A stretch of DNA of 64,000 bases, from assembly GCF_001625305.1 (NCBI RefSeq), contig NW_017804009.1, positions 2,347,815-2,411,814 on the forward strand, in the 5' to 3' direction. Shown here piece after piece: positions 35,103 through 47,185 of this stretch. Position 1 is the first letter of the stretch. Every line of letters begins with the position of its first letter. The translations under genes were made by a program, and so were the position numbers. This stretch comes from Branchiostoma belcheri (taxonomy: Eukaryota; Chordata; Leptocardii; Amphioxiformes; Branchiostomatidae). The notes beneath the pieces were generated by a model that worked only from the letters and a program-made list of their open reading frames with translations, was not told the DNA's origin and made no database searches.

Positions 35103-35260
35103 AATTCTAGTGGTACGTCGGTGAAGGTTAGACATCCAGGTAATGTATAAGATACGCCAAAAACAGTTACTCAAGCAACTGGATATGACTCTGAAAACGA
35201 TCAGACGTTTCAGGTAGCATCCACTACCTTTCGTCAGTGACACTAGAGAACTTGTGCAGA
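35103..35260 (-). mobile_element. Penelope-like terminal sequence, second subfamily
   Basis: GAAGGTTAGACATCCAGGTAA and GATACGCCAAAAACAGTTAC recur at 63.05 and 24.85 kb. The piece carries the best hammerhead-like fold in the window. Confidence 0.6.
35188..35250 (-). ncRNA. Hammerhead ribozyme motif, type I (best example)
   Basis: Minus strand, in order: CTCT, TCA, core CTGACGA, one A, stem II AGGTAG-loop-CTACCT, GAAA, then CGTC (stem III A-C/G-U with no loop, C17 as cleavage base), TGA and AGAG. Stem I is TCA/TGA plus outer CTCT/AGAG around an internal loop. All invariant core bases (CUGANGA, GAAA, NUH) are present. Penelope-like elements are known to carry such ribozymes with a 2-bp palindromic stem III that works as a dimer. 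Confidence 0.68.
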
Positions 35261-35768
35261 ATTGCAGGTTTATAAGCGAGAACTATTGATTGATATGCGA
35301 ATAACTGAAGACAAATTTTGGAACTCCAAAAGGAAACAAAAGTACAGTTCCAGTGGTGATTCTTTGAAACATGTCTTGCTCTTGGAAAGATACCAAAAGC
35401 TGCAACCAAAATCCCATACCGATACATCACACAATAACATTTTCGTCTGCCTTCTCGATTTTTAAAACCCCATATAGCCGGTAATACGTTTGGCGTCTGG
35501 TTTGTTTCAGATCAAAATAGGATTTCACTGAGTGAAGCAACGTCTCGTTGGAGATAAAAATTTGATCTACAATCAGAGATCGAGACTAGAATGCTTTTCG
35601 TTTCTCTTGTGCACATTCGATTACAATGGAGTGAACAATGTTCAAACTGCAAATGCTTTGATTTCGAACTTTCGTCTCATTGATTTTTATATTCAATAAT
35701 ATAATTCCATTGTGATAACTGTTTGTAATTTCATACATGCGGCATGAAGGTCAACATCCTTAAACATA

Positions 35769-36032
35769 TTTAAAGTTAAAACTTTTGGTCCAACACAAAA
35801 AGTTCTCTCACCTAGAGCTTTCGACCAGTCACTCTCGTCTTTCTCAGTAGACTGACCCAGTGAAACTTGTCACGTGGCTTCTTTGAAGTGTGACGTCAAC
35901 ACTGGGTCAAAGGTATCTGGTAGACGATGTCGGCCCCCGTCGCGGTTCAATGAAGGATGATGGGCCCTGATGTATATGGCTTCCTTCACCCCTCTCCAGA
36001 AATAGTCTTGTTCAGTGTCCAAAATCCTTACT
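35769..36032 (-). mobile_element. Penelope-like element, 5'-truncated, with 13-bp target duplication
   Basis: Flanked by ATCCTTAAACATA at 35756-35768 and 36033-36045. The - strand reads DTEQDYFWRGVKEAIYIRA then HPSLNRDGGRHRLPDTFDP, the C-terminal half of the GIY-YIG endonuclease of these elements, and then the terminal fold and AGTTTTAACTTTAAA. Confidence 0.85.
35808..35855 (-). ncRNA. Hammerhead-ribozyme-like motif
   Basis: CTGAGAA core (G8 changed), stem II ending CTGGTC, GAAA, AGCT stem III, C17, and stem I GTCTA/TAGGT. Probably inactive because of the core change. Confidence 0.45.
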
Positions 36033-36222
36033 ATCCTTAAACATAGCTGACATTGGGTGGAGAATATATGATCAACTGAACAATCAATTCATCCATATGA
36101 AGACCTTTTTTTTGCATAATCAATGAGAAACTTATGAGGAAATTTATGCCGAAAATTTCAATACAAAGAAGTTTCAAAAAGACAAGATTGACATTGGATG
36201 GCGAACATGATTAACTGATATA

Positions 36223-36425
36223 GTATATATTAGAGGGGATTTATTCCTCAAGCTACCGACATCTTGCACACGCAGTCGTCCCGTCATCTGGAGCCGCATA
36301 GTTCCCGTTTAGAACTTTTATTCAGCCTGTCAAACGGGAACTATGCGGCTCCAGATGTCTTACTGAGGGACGACTGCGTGTGCAAGATGTCGGTAGCTTG
36401 AGGAATGAATCCCCTCAACTATATA
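36223..36425. mobile_element. 203-bp palindromic element with 16-bp direct flanks
   Basis: The arms of about 80 bp share TCAAGCTACCGACATCTTGC and GGAGCCGCATAGTTCCCG. Outer ends are TATATATTAGAGGGG (left) and the complement of TATATAGTTGAGGGG. It is flanked by exact 16-bp repeats (ATGATTAACTGATATA) at 36207-36222 and 36426-36441. The host unit is a diverged tandem repeat whose neighbour at about 36047 lacks the insert. Confidence 0.78.
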
Positions 36426-37414
36426 ATGATTAACTGATATAATTCATGCAAATGGGGACCTTATTTGCGTAACCATCGCCAAACATCTATTAGTCGTCAG
36501 TCGCCAATCATTTGGCGAAAGTATGGTATCGTGGAACTCTAGTTGCATATTGAAACTTTAATTTTCAGATGCAGTGAATAACCATGATACAGGACAGCAT
36601 ATGATAACCTCCAAATTATAAGAAAATTTCCATCAAGCAATATGATGTTTGCTCCAATTGAAGTAACAAAACTACAAAACCTACCTACTAGATATACGTA
36701 TGTAGTATCTTGATACGGGTATCATACACTCATCATGAATAAAGCTCTTTGTACAGCATATAAAGACCCTAATTTCTGTTTCGACTACATAGCCCGTATA
36801 CACAATTCCTTTCCCATGGGCCTCTATGACTATGTTAACCCGGATAACCTTTCAAATGAAATGACCTACTTCTTACAACAGCGTTGAATCTTTTATGGAA
36901 AAAAGGTCTTGATAGACTGTTGTCTATAATGATGCATTCTGCTATTTATCTTTTTTTTTATATCTCTCCAGTGTTTCTACGGCTAATCGTTATTCCTAAT
37001 AGCTTCTAGCCATAATTAACGATTGGGGACATATATACTAGAAGCTGTGTTAGTGGGATATCCACGAGAGAACTCGATCCACCAAATTGATCACCGCCCT
37101 CCTTTGTAGCTATTACAATAGACTTTGGTGTGATTAACAACATGTCAGCGGTAGGGATACAAGCAAAGTAGGTCGGTCGTGTGCAATCTGGGGCTCAGTG
37201 TGAGCAATACCCATCTGCAGTCTGTATTATGCATTGGCATTTTCAATATTGCAGAAGAAAAGGCGGAGGCCATTTTATAACGGATTTCATTCTCAGTCTT
37301 TCTTAATCTTCCAATAAAATACTATCTATATTTTTCCTGAAATCCTCTCAAAACGCAGGAACTGCTATTTTAGAATTTTCAAAATTGCCCCATGACATAT
37401 GGACTCTCTCTAAC

Positions 37415-37742
37415 ATAGTAGAGCTACAGCATCTCAATGACAGTTCACTATGTTCCTTACTACTTCGAGGGTCCACATCACTTTCACACCTACAAAACTG
37501 TAATGTCCTCGATGTAGTTGAAAACTTTATTTTCTGTACGGGTAGATTCTCGTAATTGATAGATCACCAACTTGTCTTGTTTGTATTTATCTTGGTTTTA
37601 ACCACCTTGTAATTATGCATGTATTTTGTCAATGTGTTTTACACTCGTTGTATGTTTTGAGTAGGAGGTGCATGTTATATAAGCAACTTGTGCTTTTTGC
37701 CCAATACTCAGTAAATATGTGTGAATGAATTTGAAAAAAAAA
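37415..37742 (+). mobile_element. Poly(A)-ended retroposed repeat, copy 1
   Basis: Matches 63208-63535 from AGTAGAGCTACAGCATCTCA to GTGTGAATGAA and a poly(A) end. ACATAGTAG occurs on both sides and may be a target duplication. No ORF; looks like a SINE or a LINE 3' UTR. Confidence 0.65.
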
Positions 37743-38336
37743 ACATAGTAGTAGGGAACATACTAGGTACAGATGGGGGATAAATTAAAAGGGCGCCAAA
37801 ACTACACGTAGCCAAAACACTCACCGCAAAACTCCCGCAGATTGTCTCTCCCGTTGTTGTTTCACGTTAATCCCTTTGCATTATAGTGCTCCGCGTTTTG
37901 ACGGGACTCTTTTCATCACAACCTGATTCCCCTAAACAGTCACGACGTATTGGAGATAGCCATCGTCTGCACCTCTAACTGGGCTTAGTGTAACCATGCA
38001 TTAAAATTTCATATCGATTTTCTTGTAAACACAAAGTAAAGGTGGTTAAGACCTCCGTAATCCTCTTTGAGATGACCTGGCGCTACCAAGAGTTGGCTGG
38101 AATTGAAAGTTTGCGCCAAGATCGGTGTATCAAAGAGAAGGCGAAACTAAGACTGGCGTCTGGCCCCTAGCCAGGAGATTGGGTTTATGGTACCGGTGCT
38201 GTGTACCGGTACGGTACCGCAAAACCCCGATTAGCTACAGGTCCAAAATACCGAATCACTAAGTATCGATCTGACACAGAGGTGACCAAATTGACATCTA
38301 GAAGTAGCATAACTAATATACAACAGATGTTTGGTC

Positions 38337-38475
38337 GGGTCGTGTGGCGTAGCGGTAGCGTGTTCGGCTCGGAACTAAGAGGTCCCGGGTTCGAACCCTA
38401 CCTTGTCACTGATCTTGTGCCCTTGGGAAAGACACTTTCCTCACTCCACTCAGGTGAAAATGAGTGTGCCAGAAT
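38337..38475 (+). mobile_element. tRNA-headed SINE, 3'-truncated
   Basis: GGGTCGTGTGGCGTAGCGGT head, GGTTCGAACCC B box, and the body to AGGTGAAAATGAGTG; the tail is not recognisable. Confidence 0.85.
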
Positions 38476-39519
38476 GATCATTATCATGATCGTGGGCATT
38501 GTACTGAGAAAACCAAACCAAATATTTCAAGATCAGCTAGAGCAGCAAAAACAGTCCACATGGTCCTGTTTTGTTTGAATATTTGTCAAGTTGTTTAGGT
38601 ACAGGTACAGGTACCTAGACATCTGTACCTGCACCTTTATCTGATAATACGCCCTAGTTTATAGGACACGGAAGTGGAGATGTGTGAAGTACGTGTGAGC
38701 TCATGTTCTATTCAATATCCACCCCTCTTGGGAAATTCAGAATCTCAAAACCCAATCATAGTCTGATACAGATCAAATTTTGAAGGAGGGCTATCATCAT
38801 TACATGACGATGGATTCGTCTGGAATTTTGAGTTTGAGAAATAATTTTTCTTTCAACACTACTTTCCTGTTTTAACTGTAAGTTTATTGAAATTGAAACA
38901 AGACAATCCAATTTGAGCACTAGGCAGCTGACCTGATAACGTGGCCACATATGTCATACATAAACTGCCTCAAAAGAAGAAGTCAAACCCAACAAAACAA
39001 GTACCACTTATATTGTAGGATGTAGCATAGCTATAGACGTAGTCTCTTATATAATTGTATTTTATTTTATTTTTCATACATGTTGTTCGTACTTGCAATT
39101 AGCCCTATGGCATGTATTTGCAGTAAACTTTACGTTGATTAAAACAACGATGAACACAACGTAAATACAATCAAAAACAATAAATAACATCAGATAAATC
39201 AGAAAATACAAGATGGCTATAATATCAAACAAAAGCAAAAGCCTGGTGCCCGAAATGTTCACTTAGAACCTGCTAAATCGTTTTCAGCCGCGGACGTGAC
39301 ATGAAGAAAGAAATTGCCTCGACAAAAATATATAGATCAGTTTCCACTTCCACGAGTGCCAATTTATTCCCACCATGTGTGATGTGCTGTGCACTTCCCC
39401 AAACCGATCTCAGGCGTCCATTTCTAGACTCTATAGCGGCCGCTACGTTCATTTATCTCTGTCTGACGTGACGCAGCTGCTCATCTTCACGTTCCCTCTG
39501 GAACCTGGCGTGATGAGCT

Positions 39520-40620
39520 CGGAGACTAGTCTGTCCAATTTTACTGTCTCCTGCTACTATAGTTTCCACGTCAGTTCTTGTCCTTAAAGGGATCCAATGC
39601 AATTTCAGGGAAGTAAAACAAGAAAAATATTCTGGATGAGGAAATCTATCTTATATTGAAATTTACAGTCATTTCGTAGTACATTTTGGAATACAGGTTT
39701 GCCAAATTTTACTCTCTCCTGCTACTTTATATATTTATAATTAGTTTCCAATTGTACGTCATTTCTTGCCCTTAAAGGCACTCAATGCAATTTCAGGGTG
39801 GTAAAACAAAAAATATTCTGGATGAGGAAATATGTCTGATATTTTACATTTACTGCCATTCCTTGGCACAGGTCTGCCCAGTTTTACTATTTCCTGCTAC
39901 TATATATAGTTTCCTCGTCATTTCTTGATCGCTATGGCACACAATCCAATTTTAGGATGGTTAAACAAAAAAAATTAAATTATATCGGGTAAGGAAATCT
40001 GTCAGATATGATATTTATTGTCATTTCGTAGTACATTTTGGAAGACTAGTCTGTCCAATTTTACTGTCTCCTGCTACTATAGTTTCCACGTCAGTTCTTG
40101 TCCTTAAAGGCAACCAAATGCAATTTTAGGGTGGTAAAACAACAAAAAAATATTCTGGATGAGGAAATCTATCTTATATTGACATTTACTGTCATTTCGT
40201 AGTACATTTTGGGATACAGGTTTGCCAAATTTTACTGTCTCCTGCTACTTTATATATTTATAATTAGTTTCCAATTCTACGTCATTTCTTGCCCTTAAAG
40301 GCACTCAATACAATTTCAGAGTGGTAAAACAAAAAAAAAATATTATGGATGAGGAAATCTGTCTGATATTTACATTTACTGTCATTTCTTACCACAGGTC
40401 TGTCCGGTTTTACTATCTCCTGCTACTATATATAGTTTCCTCGTCATTTCTTTGCAATGCAGTTTTGCAGGGTGGTTAAACAAAATTACCTCGGGTGAGG
40501 AAATCTGTAGCGCGTTTTCGGAGACTACTTTGTCCAATCTTACTGTCTCCTGCTACTATAGTTTCCACGTCAGTTCTTGTCCTTAAAGGCACCCAATGAA
40601 ATTTTAGGGTTGTAGAACAT
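39520..40620. repeat. Satellite of about 175-bp monomers with trimeric higher-order repeat
   Basis: Seven monomers, each with TTTTACTGTCTCCTGCTAC-type sequence, at about 39531, 39707, 39877, 40049, 40227, 40402 and 40535. Monomers 1, 4 and 7 share GTTTCCACGTCAGTTCTTG. Monomers 2 and 5 share TTATATATTTATAATTAG. Monomers 3 and 6 share CTATATATAGTTTCCTCG. Confidence 0.85.
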
Positions 40621-40655
40621 TATATGCTGTCGAAACGGCTGACTAGGCTACGTAA

Positions 40656-40711
40656 GTGAGTGAGAGAATGAGTGAGTGAGTGAGTGAGTGAGTGAGTGAG
40701 TGAGTGAGTGA
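40656..40711. repeat. Microsatellite (GAGT)n
   Basis: About 13 GTGA units with one interruption, just after the satellite. Confidence 0.95.
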
Positions 40712-41039
40712 ACAAAATATATGCCATATGAGGGAATCAGCCATTTAGCACATTTTTGTCATCACTTATAGTTGAAGCGTTTGAAATAGCTTGATGCTTG
40801 TTTCTACACTGTTTTAAACGGGCAAAGTATTCAATACTAATGTAAAATGTGCTAGTGTGGAGCAGTATGTGTCAATATCATACAGATTGCCTAATTATGT
40901 TTATCGAACGAAAAACATATTGTTTTTGCTCTGTCTTCTTTTCTTCCGTTCCAAACGCAAAGGGCAATGACCATAACTACACGTCTGTCACCATGGTAAC
41001 TGGTGTTGGGTTACATCATGTTGCAATTTCATAGCAGGG

Positions 41040-41525
41040 GGGGACTAATTTCAATTTTTCAATTATCAATCTTATTAAGAATAGTCAACATAGCAGGGGT
41101 ACATAGTACTCCTGAATTGTGTGGACTTTACATATTATTACATATAACAAACGCACAAGACAATTACATACAAGAGGGACATGAAACAAAAGAACACTAA
41201 GTCTGCAATTCGCTATTGTACAGTCTGATTGCGCAATGGAGGAATGAGTTATACAGTCTGTTTGTCCGTGCCATGGGCACTGTGATTCCCCCAGAGTTCC
41301 TCAAACACCTCCCTGTGCTGTCCGACCTGGCTCCCGGTACCAAATCATGTAGTGGGTGGTCAGGGCTGAGCATACGCTTGAGCAGCTTGACAGCCGCAAG
41401 TTCACGTCTTTTGCGGAGTGTTGGGAGGTCGGTAAGACACCTGTCACCATATATACGGATGTGAGCAAGAATTAACAAAGCAGACCATATGTCGAAGGTA
41501 AACATTATGTGTTTGCTTTGCAAAT
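41040..41525 (-). mobile_element. LINE ORF2 C-terminal remnant (fourth family)
   Basis: The - strand reads DLPTLRKRRELAAVKLLKRM, LSPDHPLHDLVPGARS and ARTNRLYNSFLHCAIRLYN, a typical LINE C-terminal tail, up to a stop at 41197; UTR-like sequence continues to about 41040. Confidence 0.8.
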
Positions 41526-41808
41526 GTTACTTGTTCTAGTTAAGTATTCAAGCTTTTCAGCTCTGAAATTGCATTGGCTGCCTTTAAGACTAGCTGGCTA
41601 ACAAAACGCTGCAGAATATGGATGATAGGAAGTATCTGCAGACGTTTGTTCTCGTTACGGTCGAGCAGCGGAAGCTCGGGTCATACTTCTCTGTTCTGAA
41701 TCTAGGGCAGTACTGAGGATTGATGCAGGGCCATGAATTAAACATAGGTCAATATATATTGATATACACCAGAAGATGAATGGAAAAATGGCTTTAAAAA
41801 CCCAAGAG

Positions 41809-42407
41809 ACTCCGCATCGGCTGGTGCCAGCTTAACTCCACGCTGGCCAAGTTTAACCTTACCGGCCGGGGATGTGCCTGTGGTGCAACCTCGGAGACAG
41901 TCACACATTTCCTCCTGCACTGCCCACTGCACGCAGCGGCACGACAAGACCTTGCCACCGCTGTGTACCGCCTCGTGAGACGGCCCCTCTCCACCAGCGT
42001 TCTACTCAACGGGTCCCCGGGCAATGACATCACATTAAACGAAAGCCTCTCACACTCCTTCCACACTTACATCACTTCAACAAACCGTTTCTAGGCACTT
42101 CCAGCTGTTCCTTTCTAAACCTTGTTATTTAGTATCCTTTTTTTTCTCATATAAGGTAGTCTGACTGTGACTTATTTTATCGACCTCTGACCTCCAAATG
42201 TGTTATTTTAGATGTGTACATATATTTACTCGGCTAATTGGAATGATATAGGTTCTTATGATCATTTTTTTTGTAATTTCATACTGTTGATATTATGTGC
42301 CCTATATGTTTTGTCCTTATATGTTGACTCTCTAACATCAGCTTTGCTGCCTTGAGAGTCAGTGTAATGTCTTGTTGCATTTTCAATAAATAAATAAATA
42401 AATAAAT
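41809..42407 (+). mobile_element. 5'-truncated LINE with 12-bp target duplication
   Basis: The frame starting at 41810 reads LRIGWCQLNSTLAKF, then GRGCACGATSETVTHFLLHC (a CxC...H...C zinc-knuckle typical of LINE C-termini) and stops at 42094. The 3' UTR ends CAATAAATAAATAAATAAAT. AAAACCCAAGAG flanks it at 41797-41808 and 42408-42419, so the insertion is fairly young. Confidence 0.9.
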
Positions 42408-42419
42408 AAAACCCAAGAG

Positions 42420-43194
42420 GAACACATCAACGACAGACTAGATGGAGTGAAGAATAGGCAAAAACTAGGACTAGTATTATATTCCGTTTTGTTTTGAACA
42501 TAAGGTCGAAGTTATCTGTTTCATGTCAAATGTAGTTAATATGTTTTATTGCTTAAGTATGTATTATGTATGTATTCGTCTTTTTTTAACTAGTCCGTGT
42601 CTGTCCAAGGCACTTTATTCGTTTTCTTCAGCAAGCTAGAAAGGAAGAAATTTAAAGCATCTTTACATACAATGTACACACGAATTCATTCCATAGACAT
42701 ACTTTGATTTGTCATCAGATCATATACATTTCACAAGTTTGTAGAATTATGCCTGTTCAGTAAAATAAAATAAAATTATCCTTGAATTTATTCCAAGACA
42801 GAAATATCGCGTATTTAGCTTATTTGGGGTACAGACCTGAAAAGTCGCAAAGGATTACTGAAGATATGTTAATATGTTAATGTCAGTGTTTTAGCTATAG
42901 TTTGTTAATCTTTTCCCGGAATCCTGTTAATCCCTTGCATCCAATAAACATATATGAAAATAGTTTTCGTATGTATTACATACGTCGCATTTAGGACTGT
43001 ATATGTTTACTGTATTACCAATTATTTTCCATCTATTAAGTATGCATTTTTCTTATGTATTCAGGGGCAACTTAAAAACAGGCCACAGCCCTGAGTGTAA
43101 TCTACTGGTGAAATAGATTAATGATATTAATTAGTTGTTTATTCAGTGCTTTCGTCGATGCTTGACCCTGAATCATCCATAAAACTGAGAAGAA
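42420..43194. other. AT-rich intron sequence, nothing recognised
   Basis: No repeat boundary or conserved block could be identified. Confidence 0.5.
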
Positions 43195-44066
<872 letters not shown>

Positions 44067-44399
44067 TGAATTTTTGTCAACGTCAGAATTTTGCCTGTTG
44101 CAGACGATATTTTTTCCGACATAACATTTGGAAACTATTGACGGAGTGTTATATGACCTTATATGAGACGTTCTATCTGCTATGCAGAAAACATTGCGGA
44201 TTGCGAGCAGGTACATTCGTGCCGACGTGCTGGTGCACAGTGAACCAGTAACATCTAGCCTCAGTACACATATAAATTTAATTATGTATGATATGTTCAA
44301 ATAACATATTGTTCATTTGTCACATTGAACACCCAAAGGTATCTTTGTTTTTCACCTGTGATGGATACGGATAGCTATCATCCTCCTCCAGTGTGATCT

Positions 44400-44908
44400 T
44401 TTATTTATCTATTTATATATGAAGTTATACCACATTTGTGGAACGATGGCATAACAGGGGACAATTACCTATTCAAGATGTCAAACCTGAGACCAGACTT
44501 TAAGGTTTGAACCACTCACACCGGGAACATATAGTTGTGATGGGATCTTTAGCGTGCTCAAGGTGTGGATCTCCTTAAATACAGGACCTCTGGCTTTACG
44601 TCCTGTCATAGAGGACGTCCCTAACCGAAGCTAGGTACTCATTTATAGTATCCATCAGACTCCTTTGCAGGCTGAATAAATAGTAGAAATCGGCTAATGG
44701 GAACATCATTGGCCAGAGGATTTGGCCGTCCATAGAGGGTTCAGCTTGCCTGCCGGCAGGAAAGCTGGACTCCTATGGCTAATGATGTTCGCCTTAGCGA
44801 ATTTCTACTATTTATTCATCCTGCAAAGGATTCTGGTGGAGACTAACTCATTTACACCTGAGTCAAGTGAGGAAACAGGTAAAAAGTGCCTTTCCCAAGG
44901 ACACAACA
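44400..44908 (-). mobile_element. tRNA-headed SINE lacking its head, interrupted by a 200-bp element
   Basis: The - strand matches the SINE body and 3' region, including the TTTATTTATCTATTTAT tail complement. It is split at 44646-44845, with nine bases of SINE sequence duplicated at the break. Confidence 0.87.
44646..44845. mobile_element. 200-bp Mutator-like nonautonomous element with 9-bp duplication
   Basis: Long terminal inverted repeats of about 69 bp (TAGTATCCATCAGACTCC on the left, complement of TAGTCTCCACCAGAATCC on the right). ACTCATTTA is duplicated at 44637-44645 and 44846-44854. Long ends and a 9-bp duplication fit Mutator-like elements. The centre is also palindromic (TGCCTGCCGGCAGG). 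Confidence 0.85.
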
Positions 44909-45399
44909 ATTACCTTCTACGAGGAATAATGTTTTACCTTAGTGTGGAAAAAGATGTACCTTATTATTAGTATAGCTATGTGATTTATACTTTGTACATA
45001 TATCAAGGGATAATAACAGTGATGATATGAAAACTCAGATTCCCAACCGTGCATAATGAATCATATAATTAAGTGTTGATATCAGAGAGCTGAAGAAACA
45101 ATATGGCGTCCGTAGGACGATTGTAAACTGAATTGAACCATGGCGGCCTCCATGTTGTGAACTAAATAGATCATGAGGTTGTAAAGAGCAAAGGTTATTT
45201 TTTGTGGTCCTAAACACAAAAGCGGAACGGCATTCAAGGGGCCCATGTGCAGTTTCGCGTACGTCGTTTAAGTACCCTCTGGAAAACACCACCCTGAAAT
45301 AATTACTGAAATATGAAAACAAACGGCCTTTACGTCTATTCATCTAATGTCGTGAAACTACCAGATGAAGACATTAACGCTCATGTATTTTAAACGCAA

Positions 45400-45740
45400 A
45401 TTCCAGGGCAACAAAATTGCATTTTCAAAGTCAATTTCCTGGAATTCCGGTCATTCCTTTAATGTAATAAGTTGAATCATTCCTATCCCATAGCATACTG
45501 ATGTCTGTGAGGCAAAATGCAATGTTGCTGAGAGGAAATTGTTGCTTATTTTGTACTGTAGGCTCTTTCTAACTATTTATGGGTGGTACCCAAAAAATAA
45601 AAAGATGCCTCACTTGGCTTGTTTTGGGGCTGTTTCAAACGCCTGAAATATATGAAAAAGATAAAGATTAAAATTGGCTAAGAAATGTCAACATCAGACA
45701 GATTTGCTTATCCAGAATATTTTTGTTTTGTGCCCCGATA
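45400..45740. repeat. Dispersed repeat shared with 14.5-15.0 kb
   Basis: GCATACTGATGTCTGTGAGG, CAACATCAGACAGATTTGC and CCAGAATATTTTTGTTTTG correspond to the 14.7-kb copy. It starts near TTCCAGGGCAACAAA. Confidence 0.6.
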
Positions 45741-46147
45741 TGCCTTTAATACATAGCATTGTAACTTCTACCCTTTCTGAATACTAAGGTAAATGGTTTA
45801 TACTCTCCTACATATAGAATACCCGTGAGCATTCATACAACCCAAAAGAAGGATATGGAACGTTAACAAGCATGACAGCCTCACCATATACCTAAACCCT
45901 ACCAGATTGGCTATCCATGCACTGTTACCTCAGCATTAGCTATATCATATTTTTATGACTACGCTATTTTATCCCACCAATGGGATACCTGGGGCGTAAT
46001 AAGCAATCGAATTGACCTACATAGCCTGCCAGATGTTCGTAAATGTTGTATGCACCGTAGAGCCATAAAAATATCAGATAACACTATAAGCATTAGGGTT
46101 CTATTTGTTCGATAGAGACATATCCATATTGTCCTATTACGTATAAA

Positions 46148-46556
46148 AGGTACGCTAGTGTCACGGAAATTAAAATAAACCTACAGTGAGTGTCCCTAAA
46201 TGACAGACGAAAAATGTCCAGACTGTGCATGATGTACAAAATGACTAATAAACTGTTGGATGTACCAACCATGTAACAATGATGTACCAAAGTGAACAAG
46301 AAATAGCAATGCCTTCAAATATCAGACTTATCAACAGAGAATTAAAATCCAAGAATTATCGTAACTGGAACTCGTTGCCACCAAGCACAGTTGGGGCATC
46401 ATCACTAGAAAGTTTTAAACAACTCCTGCAATAAAATGTGTAAGGATTTGGTGTAACAAGCCGTTCGATCTAGTATAGCCAGCTGCCGCCGCGCGGTGTG
46501 CCTGCGAAATTGGTGTGTTACACCGAAGGGCTATACCGATACAGAGATACAGATGC
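46148..46556 (+). mobile_element. LINE 3' end, GATACA-tailed family
   Basis: TGCATGATGTACAAAATGAC, GAACTCGTTGCCACCAAGC and the CGATACAGAGATACAGATGC tail identify it. The coding part is badly decayed. Confidence 0.8.
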
Positions 46557-47185
46557 CTATAGACTGGGGAGTAAAAGACCACAGAGTAGAAAAAAGTTTG
46601 CCGACCCGTGGAAACTTTTTCCAGCCCACGCATGGTTCGTACTTTATTTTACAGCCCGATTGCCTCGGATCTGTAACGCCTCCTCTGTTACTCAACTTTT
46701 ATCTCTAGAAGTAGGCGTTAAAACATGCAGATATCTGACTTGTGCAACTGCATGCTATCTACACCTCGCTACGGATGTTTGGGCTTATAAGTCTCGGGTG
46801 CATGTGACCTTTGCAAGGTGTGTCAATGTGATAGCTACTCCGCCGGATTTTCTCAGCACTCAGTAACTAGGTGTGGGCTGGAGATGATATAACACTTTTA
46901 AAAGCTCACGAAGCTTTTATGTCACTCCTCAAGAGTTCATGTTATCCAACTAATCTTCCACGTAACTATTATTTTGTATAAATGAATTCATGATAATATA
47001 TTTCTGTACTTTGTATATATCTGAGAGAGCCATTTGGGAATTAAGTAGCTTTTTTATTACGTGCACTTTGTCTGCTGCACTCGTAAAGTCACCAAATCCT
47101 GGTCGCTGATTTACAGCCAAAAACTCAATTGCTTTTGCAATTTTTATTTGTCGAATTCCTTCCCCGGTATTACGTTTGTGTGCTT

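Noticed and set aside
33965..35243. Long frames of about 380 codons on both strands
   Set aside because: Produced by reading through the 942-N gap.
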